Shown piece after piece: positions 36,969 to 47,348 of a stretch of 64,000 bases of DNA. The notes under the pieces are model-generated. The model saw nothing but the letters and a program-made list of their open reading frames with translations. It was not told the DNA's origin and did no database searches. Source of the stretch: Halobacillus salinarum (lineage in GTDB: Bacteria; Bacillota; Bacilli; Bacillales; Halobacillaceae); assembly GCF_022919095.1 (NCBI RefSeq), contig NZ_CP095073.1, forward strand, positions 1,984,001 to 2,048,000, read 5' to 3'. A program made the position numbers and the translations under genes. Position 1 is the stretch's first letter. Each line of letters starts with the position of its first letter.

Positions 36969-37733
36969 ATGAAAAGGGATATTGAGGATGTGCGACGTAA
37001 TATTGCAAGCCGAAAGAAGAAAAAAGTTCATACTTCTCACTCTAAGTCAATGACGACGATGCAGCCTCCTCAAGATGAGGAACTTCATGGATTTCCACCC
37101 ATTGTAACTGGTTATACAGAACGTGTAAAAAGGGAAACGGGCAAAATCCGCTCAAATCAGCTTATTTTACAGCTGGTCTTTTCTGCCCTTCTTTTTGTTA
37201 CGGTAGCAGCGGGAGAAAGAACAAACATTCCATTGGTGGACAAGCCTGAGCAGTGGGTATCGAATCAATTACAGCAGGAGTTTCCTTTTGCAAAAGTAAT
37301 GGCGTGGTACAGTGATCGTTTTGGCAATCCTCTTCAGCTTGTCCAAAAAGAAGAACCAAAAAAAGCCACCGATTTAGCGCTGCCTGTAAATGGAACAGTG
37401 ACTAAATCCTTTCAAAGTGATGGAAAAGGGATCGTTATGTCCGCCACCGATGGTTCAAATGTAAAAGCAGTAAAAGCTGGAACGGTAATATTCGCTGGGA
37501 ATGACCCAGAATCCGATAAGACTGTTATCATTCAGCACGCAGATGGGACAAATACAATTTATGGATACCTATCTTCCATCAATGTGCATTTATACGAATT
37601 CGTAGATGCCCAGTCCGAGCTAGGTTCGGTAAAATCAACGGAAGGACAAGCGGCGCAGTTTTTCTTTGCCGTGCAAAAGGATAAACAATACTTGGATCCT
37701 GTCCAGGTGATCAAAGTAGATGAAAACTCTTAA
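36969..37733 (+). CDS. spoIVFA: SpoIVFA, regulator of pro-sigma-K processing
   Basis: 254-aa mother-cell membrane protein that scaffolds and inhibits SpoIVFB together with BofA. It is basic and cytosolic at about 1-70, has one membrane helix at about 72-90 (LILQLVFSALLFVTVAAG), then an intermembrane-space M23/LytM-like domain (about 130-250, LPVNGTVTKSFQSDGKGI). ATG 36969 has AAGGGG six bases upstream; the longer frame from 36876 is rejected. It overlaps spoIVFB by 14 bases. Confidence 0.95.
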   Translation: MKRDIEDVRRNIASRKKKKVHTSHSKSMTTMQPPQDEELHGFPPIVTGYTERVKRETGKIRSNQLILQLVFSALLFVTVAAGERTNIPLVDKPEQWVSNQLQQEFPFAKVMAWYSDRFGNPLQLVQKEEPKKATDLALPVNGTVTKSFQSDGKGIVMSATDGSNVKAVKAGTVIFAGNDPESDKTVIIQHADGTNTIYGYLSSINVHLYEFVDAQSELGSVKSTEGQAAQFFFAVQKDKQYLDPVQVIKVDENS

Positions 37734-38568
37734 GCTGTCCAGGCAGATTCATGTTCATCCTTTGTTCTTTTTTCTTGCCTTTTCCGCTTTATTGACAGGG
37801 GCAATCTACGAATTTATCATCCTATTTAGTATTGTAGCTATCCATGAGCTTGGGCATTTTTTTACGGCTCGTTATTTTGGGTGGCGTGTTGAATGTATCG
37901 AGTTTTGGTTATTTGGAGGAGCCGTTGTAAGTGAAGAACACAATACACGGCCTTTTCATGAACAAGTTTTAGTAGTCATTGCTGGCCCCTTGCAGCATGT
38001 ATGGATATTTATCTTAGTCTTTGGTCTTCAAATATATGCAGGCCCTCATCATTTACTAGAACAGGCTCTTGAGTTTAATGGTCTGATTCTTTTATGTAAC
38101 TTACTTCCTATTTGGCCGCTTGACGGCGGTAAACTCGTTTTTTATTGCTGTAATCAATTCCTTTCCTTTAGAAACAGCCTTACAATGGCTCTCCTCCTAT
38201 CCAGTGTTATTTTATCTGTGACGATGAGCTGGTTGATCTTTGCTGATAAATGGACACTTGCCAGTATACTGCTCGCTTCTTTCTTAATTGTAGAGAATCT
38301 TCTGGAATGGAAACGTAGAGGCTATACATTTATCCGGTATTTAATGTATTGTCGAAAGCGGGATTCGACCCGGTTACAAGCTAGGTATGTAACCATCGAT
38401 GAAAATGTGAAAGTAAGGGATGCATTGAAGAATATACGAGCCAATCGAATGCATTACTATGTATTGAAACAAACTAATCCTTTGTATATAGTTAATGAAC
38501 AAGAGTGTCTTCAAGCTTATTTTCAAAGAAAGTCCCCTAACCTCCGCTTGAGAGACATTGTGAATTAA
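37720..38568 (+). CDS. spoIVFB: SpoIVFB site-2 intramembrane metalloprotease
   Basis: 282-aa M50 rhomboid-type zinc protease that cuts pro-sigma-K in the outer forespore membrane. Zinc ligands are in HELGH (42-46) and Asp 135 in LPIWPLDGGK. About six helices are followed by a C-terminal CBS-like domain from about 220 (ATP-responsive in the family). The start ATG 37720 is inside the end of spoIVFA. BofC (48819-49382) is the forespore-side regulator of the same step. Confidence 0.96.
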   Translation: MKTLKLSRQIHVHPLFFFLAFSALLTGAIYEFIILFSIVAIHELGHFFTARYFGWRVECIEFWLFGGAVVSEEHNTRPFHEQVLVVIAGPLQHVWIFILVFGLQIYAGPHHLLEQALEFNGLILLCNLLPIWPLDGGKLVFYCCNQFLSFRNSLTMALLLSSVILSVTMSWLIFADKWTLASILLASFLIVENLLEWKRRGYTFIRYLMYCRKRDSTRLQARYVTIDENVKVRDALKNIRANRMHYYVLKQTNPLYIVNEQECLQAYFQRKSPNLRLRDIVN

Positions 38569-38588
38569 GATATAAGGGGAGGAAACGA

Positions 38589-40007
38589 ATGAAAACACTG
38601 GTCTTACATACAAAGCCCGCAGAGAAAAGCGGGGTTGTATTGGAAAATAGACAAATTACGGAATATATGTTTGAACGCCCGAGAGATACCTTCCTTTCGG
38701 GCTCCATTTTTTTAGGACAGGTACAGAAAATAATGAAAGAGCTTGGAGCAGCGTTTATCGATTTTGGCTCTGCAAAAAACGGCTTCCTTAAGGAGTCTCA
38801 AATTCCATGGAGTACCGGGAAAATTGAACAAGCCATTACAGAAGGCCAAATGCTTGCCGTTCAAGTTATTAAGGAGACTTCAGGGGAGAAAGGGGCACAG
38901 CTTACAGCAGATATTACGGTACCTGGTTTGTATTTAGTCTATCAGCCTTTTGGCAGAACAATATCCATTTCCAAAAATATTCAGGAACCTCGTCGTTCAG
39001 ATTTAAAATTAGCCGTGGAAGCATCAAGAACCGGGGATGAAGGAGTTATTATTCGTACGGCTGCTGAGAAGGCAGTTCATGAGGAACTGCTTAGTGAGCT
39101 TTCGATGCTCAAGGAAACGTGGCAAACCATTGACAAGAAGAACAATCCGATTTTGCAAGATCCGATGCTTCCGGATCAGTTCATTCGAAAATATCCTTTC
39201 ACGGATATTCATGAAATTATCATCGATGATATCGACGTCGTTCAATATGTGAAACGGCGTTATCCTGCTTTAGCAGAGAGAATACGCTGGGATAAAAAAG
39301 CGGAAGAACAACTTCCTCTTTCAATTAACGAATTGCAAGCTCGTATTCTTCAGAATGAGGTCCCTGTTGCCGGGGGTGCCCAGCTTATTATTGAGGAAAC
39401 GGAAGCCATGGTTGTCATTGATGTCAACAGCTCCAGCCATGTAAAGAGAGCAATGGCAAATTCTCAAGCATTCGAAGTAAATGCAGCTGCAGCTGAAGAA
39501 GCAGCAAGACAGATTAAATTAAGAAACCTGTCTGGAATTATTATGATTGATTTTATTTCAATGAAGTCAAAAAAATTGGAACAAAAATTGATCCACTATA
39601 TGAAAAAGCATCTAGCTGAAGATGCTGTTCCTGCTACTATTTATGGGATGACAAAGCTCGGAATTATGGAAATCAGCCGCAAGAGACAATGGATGTGTCC
39701 ACCAAAGCTTCTGAGAGCAAATAGAAAGCCTAAGCTAAACTTCCCTTCCGTCATCTTTCAAATGGAGCGGGAATTACTTGCAAAATCCGGGAATGGATCG
39801 GAGGCTGTCTTAGTAGCTGTCCACCCAGACCTTTTAAATGAGAAAAAACAATTGATTTCGGAGCCTTTTTCTAGTAAAATTTCACAGGACCTATTTGTTA
39901 GAGAAGATGCTTCTGTTTCTACCTATCAAATAGAGCTTGAAGGGTCTCAGGAGTTGGTTAACAGTGCGATTAAACACAGGTCGTACAATGTTGACAACTT
40001 GTTTTGA
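38589..40007 (+). CDS. rng: ribonuclease E/G family protein
   Basis: 472-aa endoribonuclease of the RNase G type. The N-terminal S1 domain (about 35-105, GSIFLGQVQKIMKELGAAFIDFG) and DNase-I-like catalytic Asp residues in VVIDVNSS and IIMIDFI are present. The C-terminal zinc-link seen in RNase E/G (two Cys close together) is reduced here to a single Cys in QWMCPPK, so the usual dimer zinc site may be lost. It precedes the rplU leader; its stop lies within the promoter of that leader. B. subtilis 168 lacks this gene, other Bacillaceae carry it here. Confidence 0.88.
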   Translation: MKTLVLHTKPAEKSGVVLENRQITEYMFERPRDTFLSGSIFLGQVQKIMKELGAAFIDFGSAKNGFLKESQIPWSTGKIEQAITEGQMLAVQVIKETSGEKGAQLTADITVPGLYLVYQPFGRTISISKNIQEPRRSDLKLAVEASRTGDEGVIIRTAAEKAVHEELLSELSMLKETWQTIDKKNNPILQDPMLPDQFIRKYPFTDIHEIIIDDIDVVQYVKRRYPALAERIRWDKKAEEQLPLSINELQARILQNEVPVAGGAQLIIEETEAMVVIDVNSSSHVKRAMANSQAFEVNAAAAEEAARQIKLRNLSGIIMIDFISMKSKKLEQKLIHYMKKHLAEDAVPATIYGMTKLGIMEISRKRQWMCPPKLLRANRKPKLNFPSVIFQMERELLAKSGNGSEAVLVAVHPDLLNEKKQLISEPFSSKISQDLFVREDASVSTYQIELEGSQELVNSAIKHRSYNVDNLF

Positions 40008-40020
40008 ATTGTGGTAACAT
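39991..40020 (+). promoter_or_regulatory. promoter of the rplU-prp-rpmA transcript
   Basis: TTGACA (39991-39996), an 18-base spacer and TAACAT (40015-40020). It overlaps the 3' end of the RNase E/G gene. Confidence 0.7.
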
Positions 40021-40026
40021 TATTTT

Positions 40027-40126
40027 GTTATTCAAGTAGCACTCCGATGCTACAACCGCACAGAACAGGTTTTAAACCCGTAAGGTACCTGAATGGCGAG
40101 TCTGAGTAAATCGAGGAGGTGCAAGT
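40027..40126 (+). ncRNA. ribosomal protein L21 leader RNA
   Basis: The 100-base untranslated leader before rplU has the Firmicutes L21-leader hallmarks: paired elements in GTAGCACTCCGATGCTAC, then CACAGAACAGGTTTTAAACC and GTAAGGTACCTGAATGGCGA, followed by the ribosome site AGGAGG. This class of leader is thought to regulate rplU-rpmA translation by L21 binding. The assignment is by eye from sequence pattern and location. Confidence 0.85.
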
Positions 40127-40435
40127 ATGTACGCAATTATTGAAACTGGTGGAAAACAGGTCAAAGTTGAAGAAGGCCAGGAAATTTACGTAGAAAAAGT
40201 AAACGTCGAGGATGGCGATTCCATTACTTTTGACAAAGTTCTTTTTGTAGGTGGAGATAGTGCCAAAGTCGGCGCTCCATATGTTGATGGTGCAACAGTT
40301 ACGGCGAAAGTGGAAAAACACGGACGTCAAAAAAAGATCACTGTCTTCAAATACAAGCCAAAAAAGAACTACAAACGTAAACAAGGTCACCGTCAGCCGT
40401 ACACGAAGCTTGTTGTTGAGAAAATCAACGCCTAA
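40127..40435 (+). CDS. rplU: 50S ribosomal protein L21
   Basis: 102-aa ribosomal protein, [20 protein letters not shown] at the N terminus and [19 protein letters not shown] near the C terminus, the L21 signature. AGGAGGTG lies seven bases upstream of ATG 40127. It is the first gene after the L21 leader, with prp and rpmA downstream. A 195-aa frame on the opposite strand (40028-40615) is an artefact of this locus. Confidence 0.99.
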   Translation: MYAIIETGGKQVKVEEGQEIYVEKVNVEDGDSITFDKVLFVGGDSAKVGAPYVDGATVTAKVEKHGRQKKITVFKYKPKKNYKRKQGHRQPYTKLVVEKINA

Positions 40436-40447
40436 GGTACACAGCTG

Positions 40448-40777
40448 ATGATTCATGTAAACATTTACCGCTCGCAAGGTTTCATCGAAGGGTTTGAAAT
40501 AGCCGGTCATGCAGAAAGCGGACCTTATGGACATGATCTCGTATGTGCAGCTGTATCTGCCATTTCCTTCGGGACGGTCAACGCGATTGAACATCTTGGC
40601 GAGTTTGAACCTCATGTGGAGCAGGGCGGCGAAGGCGGATACTTAAAAGTAACTTTGCCGGAAGGTTTGACATCTGAACAGGAAGGGAAGACACAAGTTC
40701 TTCTTCAAGGCATGCAGGTGTCGCTGGAGACCATTGAACATGAGTATAGTAATCATATTAAAGTTACTCTCTATTAA
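40448..40777 (+). CDS. prp: ribosomal-processing cysteine protease Prp
   Basis: 109-aa cysteine protease that removes the N-terminal extension of ribosomal protein L27. The catalytic pair is His 21 (AGHAESG) and Cys 33 ([12 protein letters not shown]), matching the known His-Cys spacing of 12. It lies between rplU and rpmA, the standard place (ysxB). AAGGT is about ten bases upstream of ATG 40448. Confidence 0.97.
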   Translation: MIHVNIYRSQGFIEGFEIAGHAESGPYGHDLVCAAVSAISFGTVNAIEHLGEFEPHVEQGGEGGYLKVTLPEGLTSEQEGKTQVLLQGMQVSLETIEHEYSNHIKVTLY

Positions 40778-40791
40778 GGAGGTGGGAACCC

Positions 40792-41082
40792 ATGCTACGT
40801 CTTGATTTGCAATTCTTTTCCCAGAAAAAAGGGCAAGGTAGTACGAAAAACGGACGTGACTCTGAGTCTAAACGCCTTGGAGCCAAACGTGCAGATGGAC
40901 AACAAGTTACTGGTGGGTCTATCCTTTACCGTCAACGCGGTACGAAGATTTATCCAGGAGCAAACGTTGGCCGTGGAGGAGATGACACTTTGTTCGCAAA
41001 AGTGGACGGTGTTGTTAAATTTGAGCGTTACGGACGTAATCGCAAGAAAGTGAGCGTTTATCCTGTTGCTCAGGAAGCGTAA
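40792..41082 (+). CDS. rpmA: 50S ribosomal protein L27 with Prp-cleaved leader
   Basis: 96-aa ribosomal protein. The first nine residues MLRLDLQFF precede [15 protein letters not shown], the mature L27 start; cleavage by Prp is expected after Phe 9. AAGGAGG lies upstream of ATG 40792. It is the last gene of rplU-prp-rpmA and is followed by a terminator. Confidence 0.99.
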   Translation: MLRLDLQFFSQKKGQGSTKNGRDSESKRLGAKRADGQQVTGGSILYRQRGTKIYPGANVGRGGDDTLFAKVDGVVKFERYGRNRKKVSVYPVAQEA

Positions 41083-41110
41083 ATTCTCTTGTGCGTGTAT
41101 ACGTAAAAAA

Positions 41111-41146
41111 GCTGCGCTGTGCTATGCATAAGCGCGGCTTTTTTTA
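41111..41146 (+). terminator. intrinsic terminator of rplU-prp-rpmA
   Basis: Stem GCTGCGCT / AGCGCGGC (one G-U pair), 12-base loop and T7 tail. Confidence 0.88.
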
Positions 41147-41219
41147 TTTTCACAGATTTCAGTTTCCCGCATATTTTTGCTATACTTTTCTTATTATCGA
41201 AGGGGAGAGGGAGCTGAAT

Positions 41220-43032
<1,813 letters not shown>

Positions 43033-43044
43033 GGAGGGTGCCTT

Positions 43045-43494
43045 ATGGCGGATTATAACGAAAAATTTTATTTAGTCCGTAGTGATATCCTTCCTGAAGC
43101 CATGAAGAAAACCATCGATGCTAAAGCGCTTCTGGAAAGAGGAAAGGTAGAGTCCATCTTCGAAGCGGTTCAAGAAGTGGGACTCTCAAGAAGTGCCTTT
43201 TATAAATACAGAGATGCTGTATTTCCTTTTCAGGCTATGGTTAAAGAACAAATGATTACGTTATTCTTTCATTTAGAGGATCGCACGGGTACTTTGTCAA
43301 ATCTGCTGCTGACCGTAGCAGAGTCAGGTTGCAATGTGCTCACCATCCACCAGACGATTCCGTTACAAGGAAAAGCAAACGTTACGCTTTCATTAAATAC
43401 GACAGGTATGGTATTTTCAATAGAAAAATTATTACAAAAATTACACAAGCTCGACTTCGTGGATCGAGTGGAGATCCTTAGTTCAGGAGCATAA
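43045..43494 (+). CDS. pheB: ACT domain protein PheB
   Basis: 149-aa protein with a small N-terminal helical part ([15 protein letters not shown]) and a C-terminal ACT domain (about 70-147, [22 protein letters not shown]). Members of this family lie next to pheA and presumably sense an amino acid, most likely phenylalanine. AAGGAGGG precedes ATG 43045. pheA starts 19 bases later. Confidence 0.93.
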   Translation: MADYNEKFYLVRSDILPEAMKKTIDAKALLERGKVESIFEAVQEVGLSRSAFYKYRDAVFPFQAMVKEQMITLFFHLEDRTGTLSNLLLTVAESGCNVLTIHQTIPLQGKANVTLSLNTTGMVFSIEKLLQKLHKLDFVDRVEILSSGA

Positions 43495-43513
43495 TGCATG
43501 GAGGGAACAGCAG

Positions 43514-44386
43514 ATGGAAGAGCAAACAATCGGATATTTGGGACCTAAAGGCACGTTTACCAAAATGGCTGTGGATGCCCTTTTTGATGGAGGAAACTTC
43601 ATCAGCTATGAGAGCATTCCTGCCTGCCTGGATGCAGTGGAAGAAGGAGAAATAACTACGGGGGTTGTTCCTCTAGAGAATGCTATTGAGGGTTCTGTAC
43701 ATCTAACCATTGATTATTTAGTCCACTATGTTAATCAATCCATTATTGCCGAGATGACTGTACCTATTAAACAGCATCTGCTCGTACATTCTCAATATAA
43801 TGGGGAAAAAATAGAGCGCATTTATTCTCATAGCCAAGCTATTGCCCAGTGCCATCAATATTTGCATAAAAATTTCCCGGGAATCAAAATAGAGTATACG
43901 ACTTCGACTGCGAAAGCAGCTGAAATTGCTGCTTCTTCAGGGCCAAAGGTTGCAGCCATTGGAAACCATTTGGCAGCGGAACGGAACCAGCTGAAAATAT
44001 TGGAGGACAATATCCACGATTATGATAATAATCATACACGCTTTGCCGTTGTACAAAAAAATCCAAAAACGTTAAAGGTAAAAGATCATCCACATAAGCA
44101 GAAAACAACAGTCATGATTACGCTGCCTCAGGATTATGTAGGTGCACTTCATCAAGTGCTGGCCGCATTTGCCTGGAGAAAAATGAACTTATCTAAAATT
44201 GAATCCAGACCATTAAAAACGGGGCTCGGCAACTATTACTTCATCATAGACGTTGAGCAAGCATACGATCAAATTATGTTCCCAGGTGTGAAAGCAGAAC
44301 TGGAAGCTCTTGGGTGCCAAATGAAGCTTCTTGGTACTTATCCAAGTTATCAAATAAGCCTGCACACCCCCGTAAAGAAAGCATGA
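43514..44386 (+). CDS. pheA: prephenate dehydratase
   Basis: 290-aa enzyme that turns prephenate into phenylpyruvate in phenylalanine synthesis. The catalytic motif NHTRFAVV is near residue 176, and a C-terminal ACT domain with ESRPLK binds Phe for feedback inhibition. Start ATG 43514 with GGAGGG upstream. In B. subtilis niaR, nifS and nadBCA lie between pheA and safA; here safA follows directly. Confidence 0.97.
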   Translation: MEEQTIGYLGPKGTFTKMAVDALFDGGNFISYESIPACLDAVEEGEITTGVVPLENAIEGSVHLTIDYLVHYVNQSIIAEMTVPIKQHLLVHSQYNGEKIERIYSHSQAIAQCHQYLHKNFPGIKIEYTTSTAKAAEIAASSGPKVAAIGNHLAAERNQLKILEDNIHDYDNNHTRFAVVQKNPKTLKVKDHPHKQKTTVMITLPQDYVGALHQVLAAFAWRKMNLSKIESRPLKTGLGNYYFIIDVEQAYDQIMFPGVKAELEALGCQMKLLGTYPSYQISLHTPVKKA

Positions 44387-44393
44387 TTTTCTT

Positions 44394-44446
44394 AACCTCT
44401 TTAAACCTTGTTTTATCTCGGTTTTTAGAGGTTTTTCTATTTTTAG
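44394..44446 (+). terminator. intrinsic terminator after pheA
   Basis: Arms AACCTCTTTAAACC (44394-44407) and GGTTTTTAGAGGTT (near 44420-44433), followed by a T-rich run. Confidence 0.7.
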
Positions 44447-44555
44447 AAAAAGATTTATAGGCAAAATCATCAATCTTTTGGCTTGTGCTGCATAGAGTGT
44501 TATGAAGCTATTATTGTCTTTTTGTTTTTAGAATCACAGGAAGGGAGTTGCAACT

Positions 44556-45557
44556 GTGAGAATTCACATTGTGCAAAAAGGGGATACACTCTGGAACATT
44601 GCTAAGAAGTACGGGGTTAATTTTGAAGAGTTAAAAGCAGTTAACACGCAGTTGTCCAATCCAGATATGATTATGCCAGGAATGAAAATTAAAGTTCCTC
44701 AAGGGACAAAACAGGTGAAGAAAGAGGCTCCCAAAAAAATGCCTACACAGCATCCTTATAAGGATACATCACCTAAACCGATCCCAGTTATCAAAGAGGA
44801 TGAAAAGGTAAAAGAAAAGCCAATGCAGCCTGTCAAAGAAAAACCGATGCAGCCAGTTAAAGAAAAGCCAATGCAGCCAATGCAGCCGATGCAGCCAATT
44901 ATGCCGCAATTCAATATTCCGGTCCAAATGCCAATGATGGAGCAGCAGCTACAAAATTATTATACGACCTTCAACCTGCCTCCAATGCCTAAAGCTCCTG
45001 AACCAAAAGCCAAAGAAGCGAAAAAAGAAAAGAAAGAAGAACCAAAAAAAGAGGCTCCAGTAGAAGCAGCCAACACAGCTCCACAAGAATATTACCAGCC
45101 AATGCAGTATTACCCTCCTGCCCAGCCGCAATTGGTTCACAGTGATTTTTACTGCTGTCCTCCATACCCGGTTATGATGCCAGCTCATATGCCGATGCAT
45201 CCGCAAGGACAGATGCCTTGGCAAGGCGAGGATTGGGAGTCGCCATCTTCCGCTTATATGCATGCACAAATGCCGCCTAATTGCGGGTGTGGAGATGACG
45301 GTCAGCAAAATCCTGGAATGATGGGATATGGACCACAATTTTATCCGGGGATGCATGGAGCAATGCCTCAAGGCCAACAAGGGCCGATGGCGGGAGGATA
45401 TGGTCAGCAATGGCCGATGGGTGGTTACGGACAGCAGGCGCCGATGGGAAATTGGAACATGCCGCAATCGATGGGGAATTGGAACCAACAGCAGCCTCCT
45501 ATGGGGAACTGGAATCCGCAGCAGCCTTGGCGAGGCGATGATGTAGATGAAGACTGA
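44556..45557 (+). CDS. safA: spore coat assembly protein SafA
   Basis: 333-aa coat/cortex-interface protein. The N-terminal LysM domain (residues 1-48) is MRIHIVQKGDTLWNIAKKYG. A Lys/Glu/Pro linker carries three VKEKPMQP repeats (about 90-115), and a low-complexity tail rich in Pro, Gln, Met, Gly and Tyr carries MGNWN-type repeats (about 305-325). SafA directs inner-coat assembly and binds SpoVID. The start is GTG 44556 with AGGGAG eight bases upstream. It overlaps the next gene by 11 bases. Confidence 0.93.
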   Translation: MRIHIVQKGDTLWNIAKKYGVNFEELKAVNTQLSNPDMIMPGMKIKVPQGTKQVKKEAPKKMPTQHPYKDTSPKPIPVIKEDEKVKEKPMQPVKEKPMQPVKEKPMQPMQPMQPIMPQFNIPVQMPMMEQQLQNYYTTFNLPPMPKAPEPKAKEAKKEKKEEPKKEAPVEAANTAPQEYYQPMQYYPPAQPQLVHSDFYCCPPYPVMMPAHMPMHPQGQMPWQGEDWESPSSAYMHAQMPPNCGCGDDGQQNPGMMGYGPQFYPGMHGAMPQGQQGPMAGGYGQQWPMGGYGQQAPMGNWNMPQSMGNWNQQQPPMGNWNPQQPWRGDDVDED

Positions 45558-46509
45558 CCATAGAGAAGGCGATTCATACACGGATCGCCTTTTCCATTGG
45601 CTTCAGTACAAACACGATATTCCCATCACCATAGAAACAGTTATTAAACCTAAGGTTTTTCAAGTGAACATGAATGGCCGGAAATTACTGTTAAAAGGAT
45701 ATAGGCGTGCCCCAATCCTTCAACAGCAGCTTGATTTTTTTAAAGAATGGACAAATGCTTCCCAGATGGCTTCATGCCCCATTCCTTTCCCAGATCATAC
45801 TTTTACAAAAAGTAAATTGGGATGTGAATGGGGATTATTTGAATGGCTTGAAGGGAGACATGCCGATTTTAGAAGCCACTCGGATCGTAAACAGGCAGGC
45901 CGTTTAGTAAAGCTATTTCACCGAACGACGGAAGGGATTACGGCATTGTCCATTCCAAGAGATCCCTTGTATGTAAAGTGGGAAAGAAGGCTAGAACAAT
46001 TTAAAGAAACAAAAAGTGCATTCAGCCATTATCAAAAAAGCAATATCTTTCATGAAATAGTAACTGTCACAGATAAACAGCTGAACTATTTTGCGGACCA
46101 TAATTGGGGAGAAATTGAAGAAAGAGCATGGGAGAATCACGATTGGCTTCATGGGGATTTAGCACATCATAATTTTATTGTTGATGAAAATAATCATATG
46201 AAATTGATTGATTTTGACCTTCTCCATAATGGTCCACGGTTATATGATGAAATTCAGCTTGCTCATCGATTCCTGCCTTATTTAGAAGACCAGCGTCGAA
46301 CTTTATTGAATTATTTCCGTCATTCCGAAAACAACAATCTATGGCTTGAGGGTGTCTTAGTCCCGGCTGATTTACTGAGAGAATGGCTGTATGGTTATAA
46401 ACGCTGTCGTGCAGGTGAGGGATCGCTTGCCGTCCACATTAATAAACTTGAGATCGCCTGGGAGCAGCGTAAGATGTTTGTCCGATATGCTGAGAATATG
46501 CTAAAATAG
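45547..46509 (+). CDS. CotS/YsxE-like spore coat kinase-fold protein
   Basis: 320-aa protein of the aminoglycoside-phosphotransferase (APH) fold used by spore coat proteins CotS, CotI, YutH and YsxE. HGDLAHHNFI near residue 202 is the catalytic-loop motif and LIDFDLLHNG holds the Mg-binding Asp. The ATG lies inside the end of safA, so the two are coupled. In B. subtilis ysxE sits beside spoVID; this locus has none there. It may be the moved equivalent or a separate CotS paralogue. Confidence 0.8.
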   Translation: MKTDHREGDSYTDRLFHWLQYKHDIPITIETVIKPKVFQVNMNGRKLLLKGYRRAPILQQQLDFFKEWTNASQMASCPIPFPDHTFTKSKLGCEWGLFEWLEGRHADFRSHSDRKQAGRLVKLFHRTTEGITALSIPRDPLYVKWERRLEQFKETKSAFSHYQKSNIFHEIVTVTDKQLNYFADHNWGEIEERAWENHDWLHGDLAHHNFIVDENNHMKLIDFDLLHNGPRLYDEIQLAHRFLPYLEDQRRTLLNYFRHSENNNLWLEGVLVPADLLREWLYGYKRCRAGEGSLAVHINKLEIAWEQRKMFVRYAENMLK

Positions 46510-46540
46510 TATATTATAGTGTGAAAGGATGAACAATCCA

Positions 46541-47278
46541 GTGCAACGAAAAGTAGAGGAATTAGTGGCTTGGCTGCGAAAACAAGTGGAAGAAGCCCAT
46601 GTTGAAGGACTCCTTGTAGGGGTCAGTGGAGGAATTGATTCAGCGGTCGTAGCGAATTTAATTAAGCGAGCATTTCCGGAGAACTCTCTAGGAGTAATCA
46701 TGCCTTGTAAAAGCCATTCCAGTGACCAGGAGCATGCTAAGCTCGTCACGGAAGCTTGTAAGCTTGATTCAATTACAGTCGATTTAACAGAAACCCATGA
46801 TGTCATGTTTGGTACGATTAAACAGCAGCTTGATGATCAGGGTATAACCGATGAGAAACAATTGAAGCTTGCCGATGCAAATTTACGGGCACGTTTGAGA
46901 ATGAGTACCCTCTATACAATTGCGGCTAATCACAAATACTTAGTTGTAGGAACAGATAATGCTGCCGAATGGCACACCGGCTATTTTACTAAATTTGGTG
47001 ATGGAGGCGTAGACCTCGTTCCGCTGGTTCATTTGACTAAAGGAGAAGTCAGGGAAATGGCGAAAGTTTTAAATGTCCCTGACGAAATCATCCATAAAAA
47101 GCCAAGCGCCGGTCTTTGGGAAGGTCAGACCGATGAAAATGAAATGGGAACGAGCTATGATATGATTGATAAGTACCTCAAAGGAGAAGAGGTTCCTGAG
47201 GAAGACCGAAAAATTATTGAAGACATGCATAACCGATCGGCTCACAAGCGACAGCTTCCCCCTTCTCCGCCAGAATAA
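46541..47278 (+). CDS. nadE: NH3-dependent NAD+ synthetase
   Basis: 245-aa enzyme that amidates deamido-NAD+ using ammonia. The PP-loop SGGIDSA is near residue 30, and the GTDNAAEWHTGYFTKFGDGG substrate-binding block is present. I choose GTG 46541 (MQRKVEEL) because AAAGGATG lies nine bases upstream; ATG 46529 is only next to that site. The protein is shorter than the 272-aa B. subtilis NadE, fitting another subgroup. Confidence 0.93.
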   Translation: MQRKVEELVAWLRKQVEEAHVEGLLVGVSGGIDSAVVANLIKRAFPENSLGVIMPCKSHSSDQEHAKLVTEACKLDSITVDLTETHDVMFGTIKQQLDDQGITDEKQLKLADANLRARLRMSTLYTIAANHKYLVVGTDNAAEWHTGYFTKFGDGGVDLVPLVHLTKGEVREMAKVLNVPDEIIHKKPSAGLWEGQTDENEMGTSYDMIDKYLKGEEVPEEDRKIIEDMHNRSAHKRQLPPSPPE

Positions 47279-47348
47279 GTATGGTTAATATTAACAGACT
47301 AAAACATTCTTCTTTACCCATAGTAAGGGAAAAAGGAGAATGTTTTTT

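Noticed and set aside
40028-40615. 195-codon open frame on the minus strand
   Set aside because: It lies wholly antisense to the L21 leader, rplU and prp, has no ribosome site and its composition is that of a shadow frame.
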